Assembly (NCBI RefSeq): GCF_007752535.1
Contig: NZ_CP036426.1
Coordinates: 5,332,001 to 5,396,000, forward strand
Direction: 5' to 3'
Source of the DNA: Tautonia plasticadhaerens
GTDB taxonomy: Bacteria; Planctomycetota; Planctomycetia; Isosphaerales; Isosphaeraceae
DNA length: 64,000 bases
Under the pieces are notes generated by a model, which ran no database searches, was not told the DNA's origin, and worked only from the letters and a program-made list of their open reading frames with translations. Shown here piece by piece: positions 38,312-46,354 of the stretch. The translations under genes were made by a program, and so were the position numbers. Numbering within the stretch: the stretch's first letter is position 1; the number at the start of each line of letters is the position of its first letter.

Positions 38312-38516
38312 GTCCGGCGCCGGCCGGGCCCGGGGGGGCACCCGCTCCCAGTCGACCGCCACCCAGCGCGGCCGAGGGGTCTACGTCCAGGAGGCTAAGA
38401 GCGACATCTTCGTGGTGCTGCTCGGTGTCGCCCTCGGCGCGATGGTCCTCGGGTGCCTCTTCCTCGTCCTCAAGCTCAACCAGTACGGCTTCTCCGCCGG
38501 CGGGCCGGGCGCCTGA
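38280..38516 (+). CDS. Small single-pass membrane protein
   Basis: A 78-residue protein starting at GTG 38280 with GGAGGG a few bases upstream, inside the 3' end of the coiled-coil gene. An Arg/Ser/Gly-rich basic N-terminus (about 35 residues) is followed by one membrane helix (IFVVLLGVALGAMVLGCLFL) and a short tail. The overlap indicates coupled translation and probably a joint role with the coiled-coil protein. Family not recognised. Confidence 0.7.
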   Translation: MSQARSSRGARSGAGRARGGTRSQSTATQRGRGVYVQEAKSDIFVVLLGVALGAMVLGCLFLVLKLNQYGFSAGGPGA

Positions 38517-38573
38517 CGCCCCTCCCTGCCCCGACCCAGGCCGACGCGCCCGGTCAACCCCCGGACCACCGTG

Positions 38574-38606
38574 AGCCGCCGCCCCGACCCGTTCGGGACG
38601 GCGGCT
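38574..38606 (+). terminator. 14-bp hairpin followed by TT
   Basis: Arms 38574-38587 and 38593-38606 pair with a single mismatch around a 5-base loop, followed by TTCG, ending the two-gene unit. Confidence 0.7.
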
Positions 38607-38608
38607 TT

Positions 38609-39111
<503 letters not shown>

Positions 39112-39199
39112 CTGAAGGACAGGGATCCAGGCAATTCCGAATGAAACACCATCCGCCGATCGGAACGCCTGGCGGGAACGTCCGATCGGCGAGACGCGA

Positions 39200-39248
39200 C
39201 GGCCCGCCGGCGGGGCGGACCCATGTGGCCCAGCCCGCCGGCGGGCCG
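39200..39248. terminator. 15-bp GC hairpin downstream of the esterase gene
   Basis: Arms 39200-39214 and 39234-39248 are perfectly complementary with a 19-base loop, 60 bases beyond the minus-strand esterase stop. Confidence 0.55.
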
Positions 39249-39308
39249 TTCCGCCGGGTCGGTCATCGGTCTCCCGGCCCGGGGCTCAGCCCACGGCCCC
39301 CCGGTCGC

Positions 39309-40298
39309 TCAGCGGACCACCCGCCTCGGGGGGCATTGCTCGAAAAAATCCCAGATCGCGACGCTGCCGTCGAAGTCCTGGCTCGCCTTGCCGACCATCT
39401 GGACGTGGTAATTCAGTGGTCGCCCCGGCCAGTTGTGCCCGGCACCGTCGATCCGGTAGATCGTCACCAGGGTCCCGCCCTCGCCCGGGGGGTAGCGGTA
39501 GACCCGGGTGGTCGTCCCGTCATCCTCGGGGCCGTCGGGCAGCGTATCGACGTTCGGCTCCCCGGAGATGCCGTCGAGCTCCAGGTAGCGGGCGATCGTC
39601 TCCTCGACCGGGGCCACTCGCCCCCGGTCCTGCGGTAAGATCGGGGCGATCGGGCCCCCGGTTGCGGGCATCAGCGGGTCGTCGTTGCCGATGATCGCCA
39701 CCAGCGACACCGGGAACTTCGGGTCGAACCGGGAGGCGACCGGCTCCGACATCCCGCCGCTCACCGGCGCGATCCCGGCCACCACGTCCGAGGCCTCCGC
39801 CGCCAGCCGGTGGCAGAACATCGCCCCGCTGGAGATCCCCGTCGCGAACACCCGGCCCGGGTCGATCACCCCCCGGTCCGACAGCTCGTCGACGATCGAC
39901 CGGACCAGCGCCACGTCGTCGAACCGCTCGTCGGTCTCGGCACTGGTCCCCTCCTTCGAGTACAGAGCCCCGAACCCGCGGCTCCGGACCACCGGCGACC
40001 CGGGCGCGTAGTCCCAGTTCCGGCCGATCCCCTGGGGGTAGACGACCACGAACCCTTCCTCGTCCGCGATCGGCTCGAACCGGGCGTATTTCTGGACCGT
40101 GTCCGCCGATCCCCCCTCCCCATGGAAGACGAACACCGCCGGGGACGCCCCCGACCAGCCCCGGGGCAGGTAGACGCGATACGACCGCTCCTGCTCCCGG
40201 ACCGCCAGCGTCCGGTCGACCGCCGCCCCGGCCGAGAAGCCATCCGGGGCGTCCGGGAGCGTCATTCCGGGCAGAAACAGCAGGGCGAGTGACCACAT
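39309..40298 (-). CDS. PHB-depolymerase-like (LpqC family) exported esterase
   Basis: A 329-residue alpha/beta hydrolase with an N-terminal signal peptide (MWSLALLFLPGMTLPDAPDG). It shows the oxyanion region FVFHGEGG, the nucleophile elbow TGISSGAMFCHRL, a likely catalytic Asp in IGNDDPLMP and the His in IDGAGHNWPG, an order typical of the LpqC/poly(3-hydroxybutyrate) depolymerase family. Members hydrolyse polyesters or feruloyl/acetyl esters of plant polysaccharides. The natural substrate cannot be told. ATG 40298 has GGAG about 11 bases upstream. Confidence 0.9.
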   Translation of the reverse strand: MWSLALLFLPGMTLPDAPDGFSAGAAVDRTLAVREQERSYRVYLPRGWSGASPAVFVFHGEGGSADTVQKYARFEPIADEEGFVVVYPQGIGRNWDYAPGSPVVRSRGFGALYSKEGTSAETDERFDDVALVRSIVDELSDRGVIDPGRVFATGISSGAMFCHRLAAEASDVVAGIAPVSGGMSEPVASRFDPKFPVSLVAIIGNDDPLMPATGGPIAPILPQDRGRVAPVEETIARYLELDGISGEPNVDTLPDGPEDDGTTTRVYRYPPGEGGTLVTIYRIDGAGHNWPGRPLNYHVQMVGKASQDFDGSVAIWDFFEQCPPRRVVR

Positions 40299-40487
40299 CG
40301 GCTCGGCTTCTCCGTCGAGTTCGGGTTCGAGGACTCGCCCGACCCCGGCCCCCGGACTCGGGGACCGTCGGCCCGGCGATCCCATCCGGGATGCCCGGGA
40401 TGGACCATTATTGTTCCCTGAACCCTATCACAAGGTCCATGCCGACTCCCAACTTGGGCGCCCGACTCGACCCCGGTACTGAACTTA

Positions 40488-40516
40488 TTGACACTGGAAG
40501 GTGCAGCCCCTACAAT
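40488..40516 (+). promoter_or_regulatory. Near-consensus sigma-70 promoter for the rad52-like unit
   Basis: A perfect -35 TTGACA (40488-40493), an exact 17-base spacer and a -10 TACAAT (40511-40516). Transcription should start near 40523. This is the best promoter match in the window, and it lies in a locally AT-richer stretch. Confidence 0.8.
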
Positions 40517-40543
40517 CTGTACACCTGGACAACGGTCGCGGTG

Positions 40544-40702
40544 ATGGACCCGGCCCTTGAGTTCCGGGAGCCGGGCCCGATCCGGGGCCGGCGATGCACC
40601 CGGTGGTTCTACCTAGCGAGGGCGGCGGACGGCCGATTCCGCAAGGACTTGCGACGAATCGAGGCCGGATCGTCCGATCCTCCGGGGGGCGAGACACGAT
40701 GA
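40544..40702 (+). CDS. Possible leader ORF overlapping the rad52-like start
   Basis: A 52-codon frame beginning about 20 bases after the predicted transcript start and ending with TGA at 40700-40702, which overlaps the next ATG (ATGA). The peptide is Arg-rich without recognisable domain. Third-position G/C is intermediate. The overlap suggests translational coupling, but no strong ribosome binding site is seen. Confidence 0.35.
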   Translation: MDPALEFREPGPIRGRRCTRWFYLARAADGRFRKDLRRIEAGSSDPPGGETR

Positions 40703-41493
40703 CCCAGTACCCCGACATCTTCGCGGCCCTCGCCGCGCCCTTCGCGACGCACGAGGTCAAGGTCCGGCAGCAGGCCGGCCGACAGCTCCACTACATCACC
40801 GCCCGGACGGCCATGAACCGGCTCGACAGCATCCTGGGGCCAGAAAACTGGTGGGACGAGTTCATCCCGTCGGATCACTCGGTCCTCTGCAAGCTGACGA
40901 TCCGGCTGCCCGACGGCACCCTGCTCACCAAGGCCGACGCCGGCGGCTACGCCGGGATGTCGGACCAGGGGGATGACGACAAGAGCGGCTATTCCGACGC
41001 CTTCAAGCGGGCCGCCGTGAAGTTCGGCATCGCCCGCTACCTCTACCGGGACGGCGTCCCCGAGTTCGTCCGGGAACGGGTCCCCGCCCAGGAGGTCGCC
41101 TCCGGGGAGCCCCAGCCGACGATCTCCTCGGCCTCACCCGTGCCCGCCCCCGCCGAGTCCCCGGCCCGCCGGGACCGCGAACAGCCGGCCCGGGCCCGGA
41201 ACGGCGTCCAGACGGCCCCCCCCCGGGAGTCGGGCGGCCACGGCGGCGGGGTCGTCGGAACCCCTCCCCGGTCCGGCCGGGCGCTGTTCGCCTGGGTGAA
41301 GGACCAGGAGAGCCGGCACGAGGTCGGCCTGCTGCAATACCTGAACAAGTGGGGCAAGCTCCAGGACTTCCCGGGGCGCATGGTCGACTGGGACGCCGAC
41401 CAGGTGGCCAACGCCTACCAGGAGGCGATGCGGAAGATCCAGTCCAGCCAGCCCGACCGCAATGAGGCCCTCGAGGAGGCGCTGGCGAACTGA
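40699..41493 (+). CDS. Rad52/Rad22-family single-strand annealing protein
   Basis: A 264-residue protein. The N-terminal ~130 residues match the Rad52 family core: LHYITARTAMNRLDSILGPE, NWWDEF, then LTKADAGGYAGMSDQGDDDK and the highly typical SGYSDAFKRAAVKFGIARYL. A Pro/Ala/Arg-rich linker (about 135-195) leads to a small helical C-terminal domain (FAWVKDQESRHEVGLLQYL). Such proteins coat single strands and anneal complementary DNA. In bacteria they are common in phages and in DdrA-like radiation-tolerance genes. No phage genes are nearby. Confidence 0.9.
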   Translation: MTQYPDIFAALAAPFATHEVKVRQQAGRQLHYITARTAMNRLDSILGPENWWDEFIPSDHSVLCKLTIRLPDGTLLTKADAGGYAGMSDQGDDDKSGYSDAFKRAAVKFGIARYLYRDGVPEFVRERVPAQEVASGEPQPTISSASPVPAPAESPARRDREQPARARNGVQTAPPRESGGHGGGVVGTPPRSGRALFAWVKDQESRHEVGLLQYLNKWGKLQDFPGRMVDWDADQVANAYQEAMRKIQSSQPDRNEALEEALAN

Positions 41494-41584
41494 CCCGCCG
41501 ACACCCGCGATGCCCCGGCGAATCGGAGCCAGCCCGACGCCGGGGCCCCTCGCCGGCGGATCAACGCCCCTCGGTGCCGGACCC

Positions 41585-41617
41585 GCCCCGGGGCCGCCGC
41601 AAGGCGGTCTCCGGGGC
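41585..41617. terminator. Hairpin with GCAA loop between convergent genes
   Basis: GCCCCGG (41585-41591) pairs with CCGGGGC (41111 offset: 41611-41617), and inside it CCGCC (41594-41598) pairs with GGCGG (41603-41607) around a GCAA tetraloop. Confidence 0.55.
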
Positions 41618-41658
41618 GTCGTCATTCCGGGAGGCGTCCCCGGGGCCCGGGCGAGGGA

Positions 41659-42153
41659 TCAGGATCTCAGATCCGCCTCGCAGATGACCTCGAAGCCGGT
41701 ATCCCGGAGGATCTGGCCGGCCAGCTCCACGTTGTCGATGTGCATCGCCACGGCGGCCCGCCCGTGGGGGTGCACGATCAGCGGGTAGGCGTAGTGGATG
41801 TTCACCTCGCCCTGGAGCAGCGCGGTGCAGATGTCCGAGAGGGTCCGGGAGCCGGCGGTCAGCTCGGCCACGAGCAGCTCGTTCTCGGCGAAGGGGAGTT
41901 CGGAGTTCCGCAAGATCTCCCGGCCCTGCTCGCTGTGGCTGAGCATGATCCGGACGATGCAGCAGTCGGCCGAATCGGCGATCGACAGGCCGACGATCCG
42001 GACCTTCGACCCGGAGAACGACTTCACCAGCTCCAGCAGTTGCCCGACCCGATTCTCCAGGAACACGGAGAACTGGGTGATGGTCGGCCAGCTGTACCCT
42101 TCGAGCGTCTCGAATTCGAGGCCGCTCGACCCTCCTCCTTCTCCCAGGCTCAT
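41659..42153 (-). CDS. Tandem ACT-domain protein
   Basis: A 164-residue protein that appears to contain two ACT folds. The first covers residues 25-95 (ITQFSVFLENRVGQLLELVKSF, with VRIVGLSIADSADCCIVRIM). The second covers 95-160 (ENELLVAELTAGSRTLSDIC and a C-terminal helix). ACT domains bind amino acids and regulate metabolic enzymes. The protein has no catalytic domain, so it may be a free-standing amino-acid sensor or regulatory subunit. No partner enzyme gene is adjacent. Confidence 0.85.
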   Translation of the reverse strand: MSLGEGGGSSGLEFETLEGYSWPTITQFSVFLENRVGQLLELVKSFSGSKVRIVGLSIADSADCCIVRIMLSHSEQGREILRNSELPFAENELLVAELTAGSRTLSDICTALLQGEVNIHYAYPLIVHPHGRAAVAMHIDNVELAGQILRDTGFEVICEADLRS

Positions 42154-42620
42154 GGCGTCTCCCCGATCATCCCTGGTTGGAGCCGATGCGACGCACGGGG
42201 ACGATCCCGCCGGGGGGGAGAGGGGCCCCTTCGGCCGTCGAGGGCCGGGCGCGGAACGTCACCCTAACCGGTGATCGTCCAAAATGTAACGATGGATCGC
42301 CCGGCGGTCAATCGCCCACCCGGCCCCGCTCGGGTCGGCAAGGCCGAGCGTCGGGCGGGCAGGACCCGGTATTTTGGGAAAGCCGGGGGCCTCGCGGTGC
42401 CGATGCAAGGATGACGAATGAGGATCGAATCCCGAGGGCGTCCCGTGCGTCCCTGGGATTCGGGCCGCCGCGCCGGGCGTGCCGGCGACGCCGAAGGGCG
42501 AGTGCGGTCCTCGCTTCGGAACCGGAAGCCGAGGGGCGATCCGGCCCGACCGATGCGCCTGGCCCGACCCGGGCCGATCGCCCGGCCCCCCCGGATCGAA
42601 CCCGTGCAGAGGTGGTGTCC
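42154..42620. other. Divergent intergenic region, no confident gene
   Basis: A 467-base gap between the ACT gene and a secreted protein gene. A short AT-richer patch near 42275-42295 may hold the ACT promoter. An Arg-rich frame at 42418-42624 overlaps the downstream ATG (ATGA) but does not look like a real protein. Confidence 0.4.
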
Positions 42621-43946
42621 ATGAACTGGCGACTGCGAGACCTGGTCCGGGCCGGGGCGGCCTTGGGCCTGCTCTTCTCGATGGCCGGAGACTCGGCCCG
42701 GGCCCAGGAGCCGATCGGGCTCCCGCCGTCCCCCGAGCTGCTCGGCGAGACGATCGACATCCTCCGCGCCCAGCGCTCCGGCGACCTGGCCGTCGAGGCC
42801 CGGGGGGCCGGCAACGACCGCGTCCGGCTCCGGATCAAGAACACCTCGGACCGGCGCCTCCACGTCGTCCTCCCGCCCGGCCTGGTCGCGTCGGCCGCCT
42901 CGGGCCAGTTCCAGAGCATGGGCCTGGGCGCCCCGACCAATCAGCCGGAGGCCTTCGGCCGGTTCGAGTCCCCCTCCCCCGCCGGGCTTCCCGGCTTCCA
43001 ATCGATCCCCGTCTCCGGCGAGTCCACCGCCCAGGCGGTCACGGTCCCGAGCGGCGAGGAAGTCTCCGTCTCCCTGCCCGCCGTCTGCCTGAACTACGGG
43101 CTGGCGGACCCGAAGCCGGCCGACCGCTTCGAGTTGCTGGACGTCTCCGAGTACTCCCCCGACGCCCGGGTCCAGCGCGCCCTGCGGTCGCTGGCGACCT
43201 ACGGCACCGGCCGTCGGGTGGCCCAGGTCGTCATGTGGAACGTCTGCAACGGCCTGGCGATCCCCCAGGTCGAGCGGCTCTCCCCCAAGCTGGCCAATCA
43301 GTGGGAGCTGGCCCTGGCCGGCCGCTTCGTCGAGGCGCTCGACGCCTCCACCTCCGGCGAGCTGGTCGACCCCGCCTACCTCACCTCCGGCCGGGTCTTC
43401 GTCCGGGTCCAGGGCGAGGGCGACCTGGCCGACGACGCCTCCCGGCTGGCCGACGCCCTCGACGGCGCCCCCCTGCTCGGCCTGCCCGCCCGGGTCGTCC
43501 GCGGGGCCGACGAGCCGACCGCCTCCGGCCCGGCCCTCTACCTGGTCGTGACCCTCACCTCCTCGACCGACAGCCAGACCGCCGGGCGGATCGCCGTCCA
43601 CGGCGTCGGCCGGGATCGGGAGTGGACCAACGGCGGCACCGCCAAGCTGGCGCTCGACGCACCGACCTCCTCGGTCGATGCCATCATGCTCGGCTCGGGC
43701 ATCGACCGCGCCGTCGCCTCCAAGTTCGTCACGGTCCGCAGCCTCGGCAACGCCGACGGCGGCAACCGGCTGGTCGTCGAGAACGGCCTGCCGATGACGC
43801 TCGCCGGCCTGACGCTGGACACCGCCGCCACCGGCGGCGCCCTCGTCCCGTTCGACGGCATCGGCGTCGGCCCGCTTCGATCGGCCGAGGTCCTCGTCCC
43901 CGCCGCCTCCGGCCGGGTGGATTCCCTTCAGCTGAACGGCCTGTGA
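42621..43946 (+). CDS. Exported protein of unknown function
   Basis: A 441-residue protein with a clear signal peptide (LVRAGAALGLLFSMAGDSARA, cleavage after about 28). The mature part looks beta-rich, with a first domain (residues 50-150, KNTSDRRLHVVLPPG) and a helical central region around residues 180-260 (RVQRALRSLATYGTG, VMWNVCNGL, LANQWELALAGRFVEALD). The C-terminal part has repeated beta strands. AGAGG precedes ATG 42621. I do not recognise a named family. It probably acts in the periplasm or at the cell surface. Confidence 0.75.
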   Translation: MNWRLRDLVRAGAALGLLFSMAGDSARAQEPIGLPPSPELLGETIDILRAQRSGDLAVEARGAGNDRVRLRIKNTSDRRLHVVLPPGLVASAASGQFQSMGLGAPTNQPEAFGRFESPSPAGLPGFQSIPVSGESTAQAVTVPSGEEVSVSLPAVCLNYGLADPKPADRFELLDVSEYSPDARVQRALRSLATYGTGRRVAQVVMWNVCNGLAIPQVERLSPKLANQWELALAGRFVEALDASTSGELVDPAYLTSGRVFVRVQGEGDLADDASRLADALDGAPLLGLPARVVRGADEPTASGPALYLVVTLTSSTDSQTAGRIAVHGVGRDREWTNGGTAKLALDAPTSSVDAIMLGSGIDRAVASKFVTVRSLGNADGGNRLVVENGLPMTLAGLTLDTAATGGALVPFDGIGVGPLRSAEVLVPAASGRVDSLQLNGL

Positions 43947-44012
43947 GCCGATGAATGGGAAGCCGGGTTAGCACCAGCCCGGCCCCTTCCTCAGAATCGT
44001 CGAAGCTATGCG

Positions 44013-44078
44013 AGAGGGCCCGGCCCTCCGCGCCGGATCGCTCCCGAGCGACCCCGGCCCGGGGGCGCCGGGCCCTCT
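44013..44078 (+). terminator. 12-bp stem with inner hairpin
   Basis: Outer arms 44013-44024 and 44067-44078 pair perfectly, with a further small hairpin inside. It lies 67 bases past the exported-protein stop; the rest of the 317-base gap (43947-44263) shows nothing else. Confidence 0.6.
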
Positions 44079-44263
44079 GGCATTCGAACGTCCGGCTCGG
44101 GTTGCGGGCGCCGACGACGGGCCCCGGCCCGAGACGGGACGCGATGTTCCCACTCGTGGCCTGACGGTCGAGATCGGATTCTGGTAGCCTCCGATCCCAA
44201 GGTGGCCCGGCCCGATGTTGCGGCTCGGTTGCTCTCCTTGAGGTCGGTCGAGGGTCGCACGCG

Positions 44264-44869
44264 ATGATGGATCATGCTTCGGCCTCGACGCCGGGAGGAG
44301 CCCCCGGGAAGCCGATCGGCTCGGCTCGGCCTCCCAGGCGGATCACGCTGGCCGACCTGATGATCCTGGTCGTCTCGGCGGGATTGGCCGTGACGGTCCT
44401 CCGACTCTATTACGCAGAGCCGGCGACGTATCGCGGTGCCTGGAGACTCGCCGAGGTCCCGCTCTCTCTGAAGATCTGGAGCCAGGTCATTCTGGCGATC
44501 CCGTTCCTTGCCCTGGCGGCCCCTGCCTTGTTACTGCTGCGATTCAGAGCCCCCCGCCCTGACCGACAGGACGCCTTTCACCAGCCGGGCATGGTGGCCT
44601 GCCTCGCCGTGACCTGCGTCTCGATCCATGCGGCCCTTTCGGCCACGATGCTCAGCACCCTGCCCATGGTCCCCCTGGCCAACCCCGCTACGACGTTCCT
44701 CGCCACCGTGGATCGCTCGGGAGGAGCGGTGATCATCGTCTGGCTGGCCCTCGTGCTGGCCGGGGGATGGCGGCCGTCGCGGGACTGGGTCGATCGAAGC
44801 GGCCGGGCGCTCGGGGTGCTCCTGATCCTCGTCTACCTGCTGTCGATCGCCCGATTCCTCCCGTTCTGA
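44264..44869 (+). CDS. Four-pass integral membrane protein of unknown function
   Basis: A 201-residue protein with about four or five hydrophobic helices (residues ~30-48, 68-92, 105-130, 148-165 and 180-198) after a hydrophilic N-terminus. It starts at ATG 44264, preceded by GAGGG. No conserved motif is recognised. Neighbours do not suggest a role. Confidence 0.65.
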   Translation: MMDHASASTPGGAPGKPIGSARPPRRITLADLMILVVSAGLAVTVLRLYYAEPATYRGAWRLAEVPLSLKIWSQVILAIPFLALAAPALLLLRFRAPRPDRQDAFHQPGMVACLAVTCVSIHAALSATMLSTLPMVPLANPATTFLATVDRSGGAVIIVWLALVLAGGWRPSRDWVDRSGRALGVLLILVYLLSIARFLPF

Positions 44870-45047
44870 GGCCGACGGATCGCCAGGGCCGCGCATCGGC
44901 GTCGGATTGTCCGGGTCGCATCACCCGGCCGGGCCCGGCCGCCGTTCCGCCCCGGTTGATCGCCGGGACTCCGGGACGCTACACTCGATGCCGATCGCCT
45001 CGACCCGCCCCCCCCGATTTGCCCCGATGGGCCAGGATCACGCAGTC

Positions 45048-45317
45048 ATGACCCGATGCCGCGTCTCCTACGACGGCCGAGTCCAGGGCGTGGGATTCCG
45101 GGCCACGGCCTGCCGGATCGCCGACGATTTCGAGGTGGGCGGCACGGTCCGCAACCTGGACGACGGGCGGGTCGAGCTGGTCGTCGAGGGCCCGGAGGAC
45201 GAGGTGGAGACGTTCCTGGCGGCGGTCCGTTCCGAACTCCGGCGGGTCATCCGCGAGGAGCATTCGGAAAACCTCCCCCCGGGCGAACCATTCCCCGGGT
45301 TCCGCGTAGCATACTGA
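45048..45317 (+). CDS. acyP: Acylphosphatase
   Basis: An 89-residue cytosolic enzyme that hydrolyses carboxyl-phosphate bonds. It carries the signature GRVQGVGFRATA with the phosphate-binding Arg, and the catalytic Asn in VRNLDDGRVELVVEG. I chose ATG 45048; an upstream in-frame ATG at 45027 would add seven residues. Confidence 0.93.
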   Translation: MTRCRVSYDGRVQGVGFRATACRIADDFEVGGTVRNLDDGRVELVVEGPEDEVETFLAAVRSELRRVIREEHSENLPPGEPFPGFRVAY

Positions 45318-45435
45318 AGCAGTCAGTCGGCCCGCGTCCCCGATCCGTCGGGCGCGGTCGGCGTCCGGGCGGCCTCCGCCCTCATCCATCCCCACGCATC
45401 GACCCGACAACGACGCGAGCCGAGCCCCCACTGCC

Positions 45436-46257
45436 ATGAAAGCGCTGACCATCGCGCGCGCGACCGCCACCCAGGCGATCCGCCAGCCGGCCTTCATCGT
45501 CCTGCTAGCCTTCGCCTCGATGATCCTGATCACCTCGGTGTTCCTGCCGTACTTCACGTTCGGCGAGGACATCAAGATGTACAAGGACACCGGGCTGACC
45601 ACCATCACCTTCTTCGCCCTGCTGCTGGCGCTGTTGACCAGCAGCTCGGCCGTGGCCGAGGAGATCGAGGGGAAGACGGCGGTCACGCTGCTCTCCAAGC
45701 CGGTGAACCGCCGGCAGTTCATCCTGGGCAAGTTCCTTGGGATCGAGCTGGCGGTGCTCGTGCTGTTCCTGATCCTCGGGGCCCTGTTCTCCGCCGGGGT
45801 CTGGTACAAGTACGTGTACGACCTCCGGGAGGGGGCGGGCGGCACGGTCGACTCGGCCATGCGGATCAAGCAGGTGCTCCAGGTCATGCCGGGGCTGGCG
45901 CTGGGCTTCTTCGAGGTGACGGTGATCGCCGCCATCAGCGTGGCGATCTCGACCCGCCTGCCGATGCTGGTGAACCTGATCACCTGCATCTCGATCTTCT
46001 TCCTCGGCCACCTCACCGAGGTCCTGGTCCGCCAGGCCGAGGCGATCCGGGCCAACGAGCTGGTCACCTTCATGGCCCGCCTCTTCCAGTGGGCCCTGCC
46101 GTTCCTGGAGTTCTTCAACGCCGGCCCGGCGATCTCGACCGGGGTGATCATCCCCTGGGTCGGTTACGTGCTGCCGGCGCTGCTCTACTGCGTGTTGTAT
46201 AGTGGAGCGGCCCTGCTGTTCGCGTTCCTGCTATTCGAGACCCGCGACGTGGCGTGA
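45436..46257 (+). CDS. ABC-2 type transporter permease
   Basis: A 273-residue membrane protein with six hydrophobic segments. It starts MKALTIARATATQAIRQPAF, then the first membrane helix, and contains the typical SSAVAEEIEGKTAVTLLSKP and NRRQFILGKFLG segment of ABC-2 permeases (NosY/GldF-like). Its ATPase partner is not adjacent: the next gene is a type-1 exporter with its own, degraded, ATPase domain. A hairpin lies about 17 bases after the stop. It may therefore pair with a distant ATPase. Confidence 0.88.
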   Translation: MKALTIARATATQAIRQPAFIVLLAFASMILITSVFLPYFTFGEDIKMYKDTGLTTITFFALLLALLTSSSAVAEEIEGKTAVTLLSKPVNRRQFILGKFLGIELAVLVLFLILGALFSAGVWYKYVYDLREGAGGTVDSAMRIKQVLQVMPGLALGFFEVTVIAAISVAISTRLPMLVNLITCISIFFLGHLTEVLVRQAEAIRANELVTFMARLFQWALPFLEFFNAGPAISTGVIIPWVGYVLPALLYCVLYSGAALLFAFLLFETRDVA

Positions 46258-46273
46258 CGCCCCGCACCCGGGC

Positions 46274-46298
46274 CGGCCCGCCCGAAGCACGCGGGCCG
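46274..46298 (+). terminator. 8-bp hairpin after the ABC-2 permease gene
   Basis: Arms 46274-46281 and 46291-46298 pair around a 9-base loop. It may attenuate or end transcription before the next ABC gene; no T-run. Confidence 0.35.
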
Positions 46299-46354
46299 CG
46301 CCGACCGGCCCCGGGGCGCCCAACGCCCCGCCCCGGGGGAGGGGTCCGAGAGAC

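Noticed and set aside
42418-42624. 68-codon frame with AAGGA upstream and ATGA overlap to the next gene
   Set aside because: Over a quarter Arg and rich in Pro; no protein-like pattern. The overlap can be chance.
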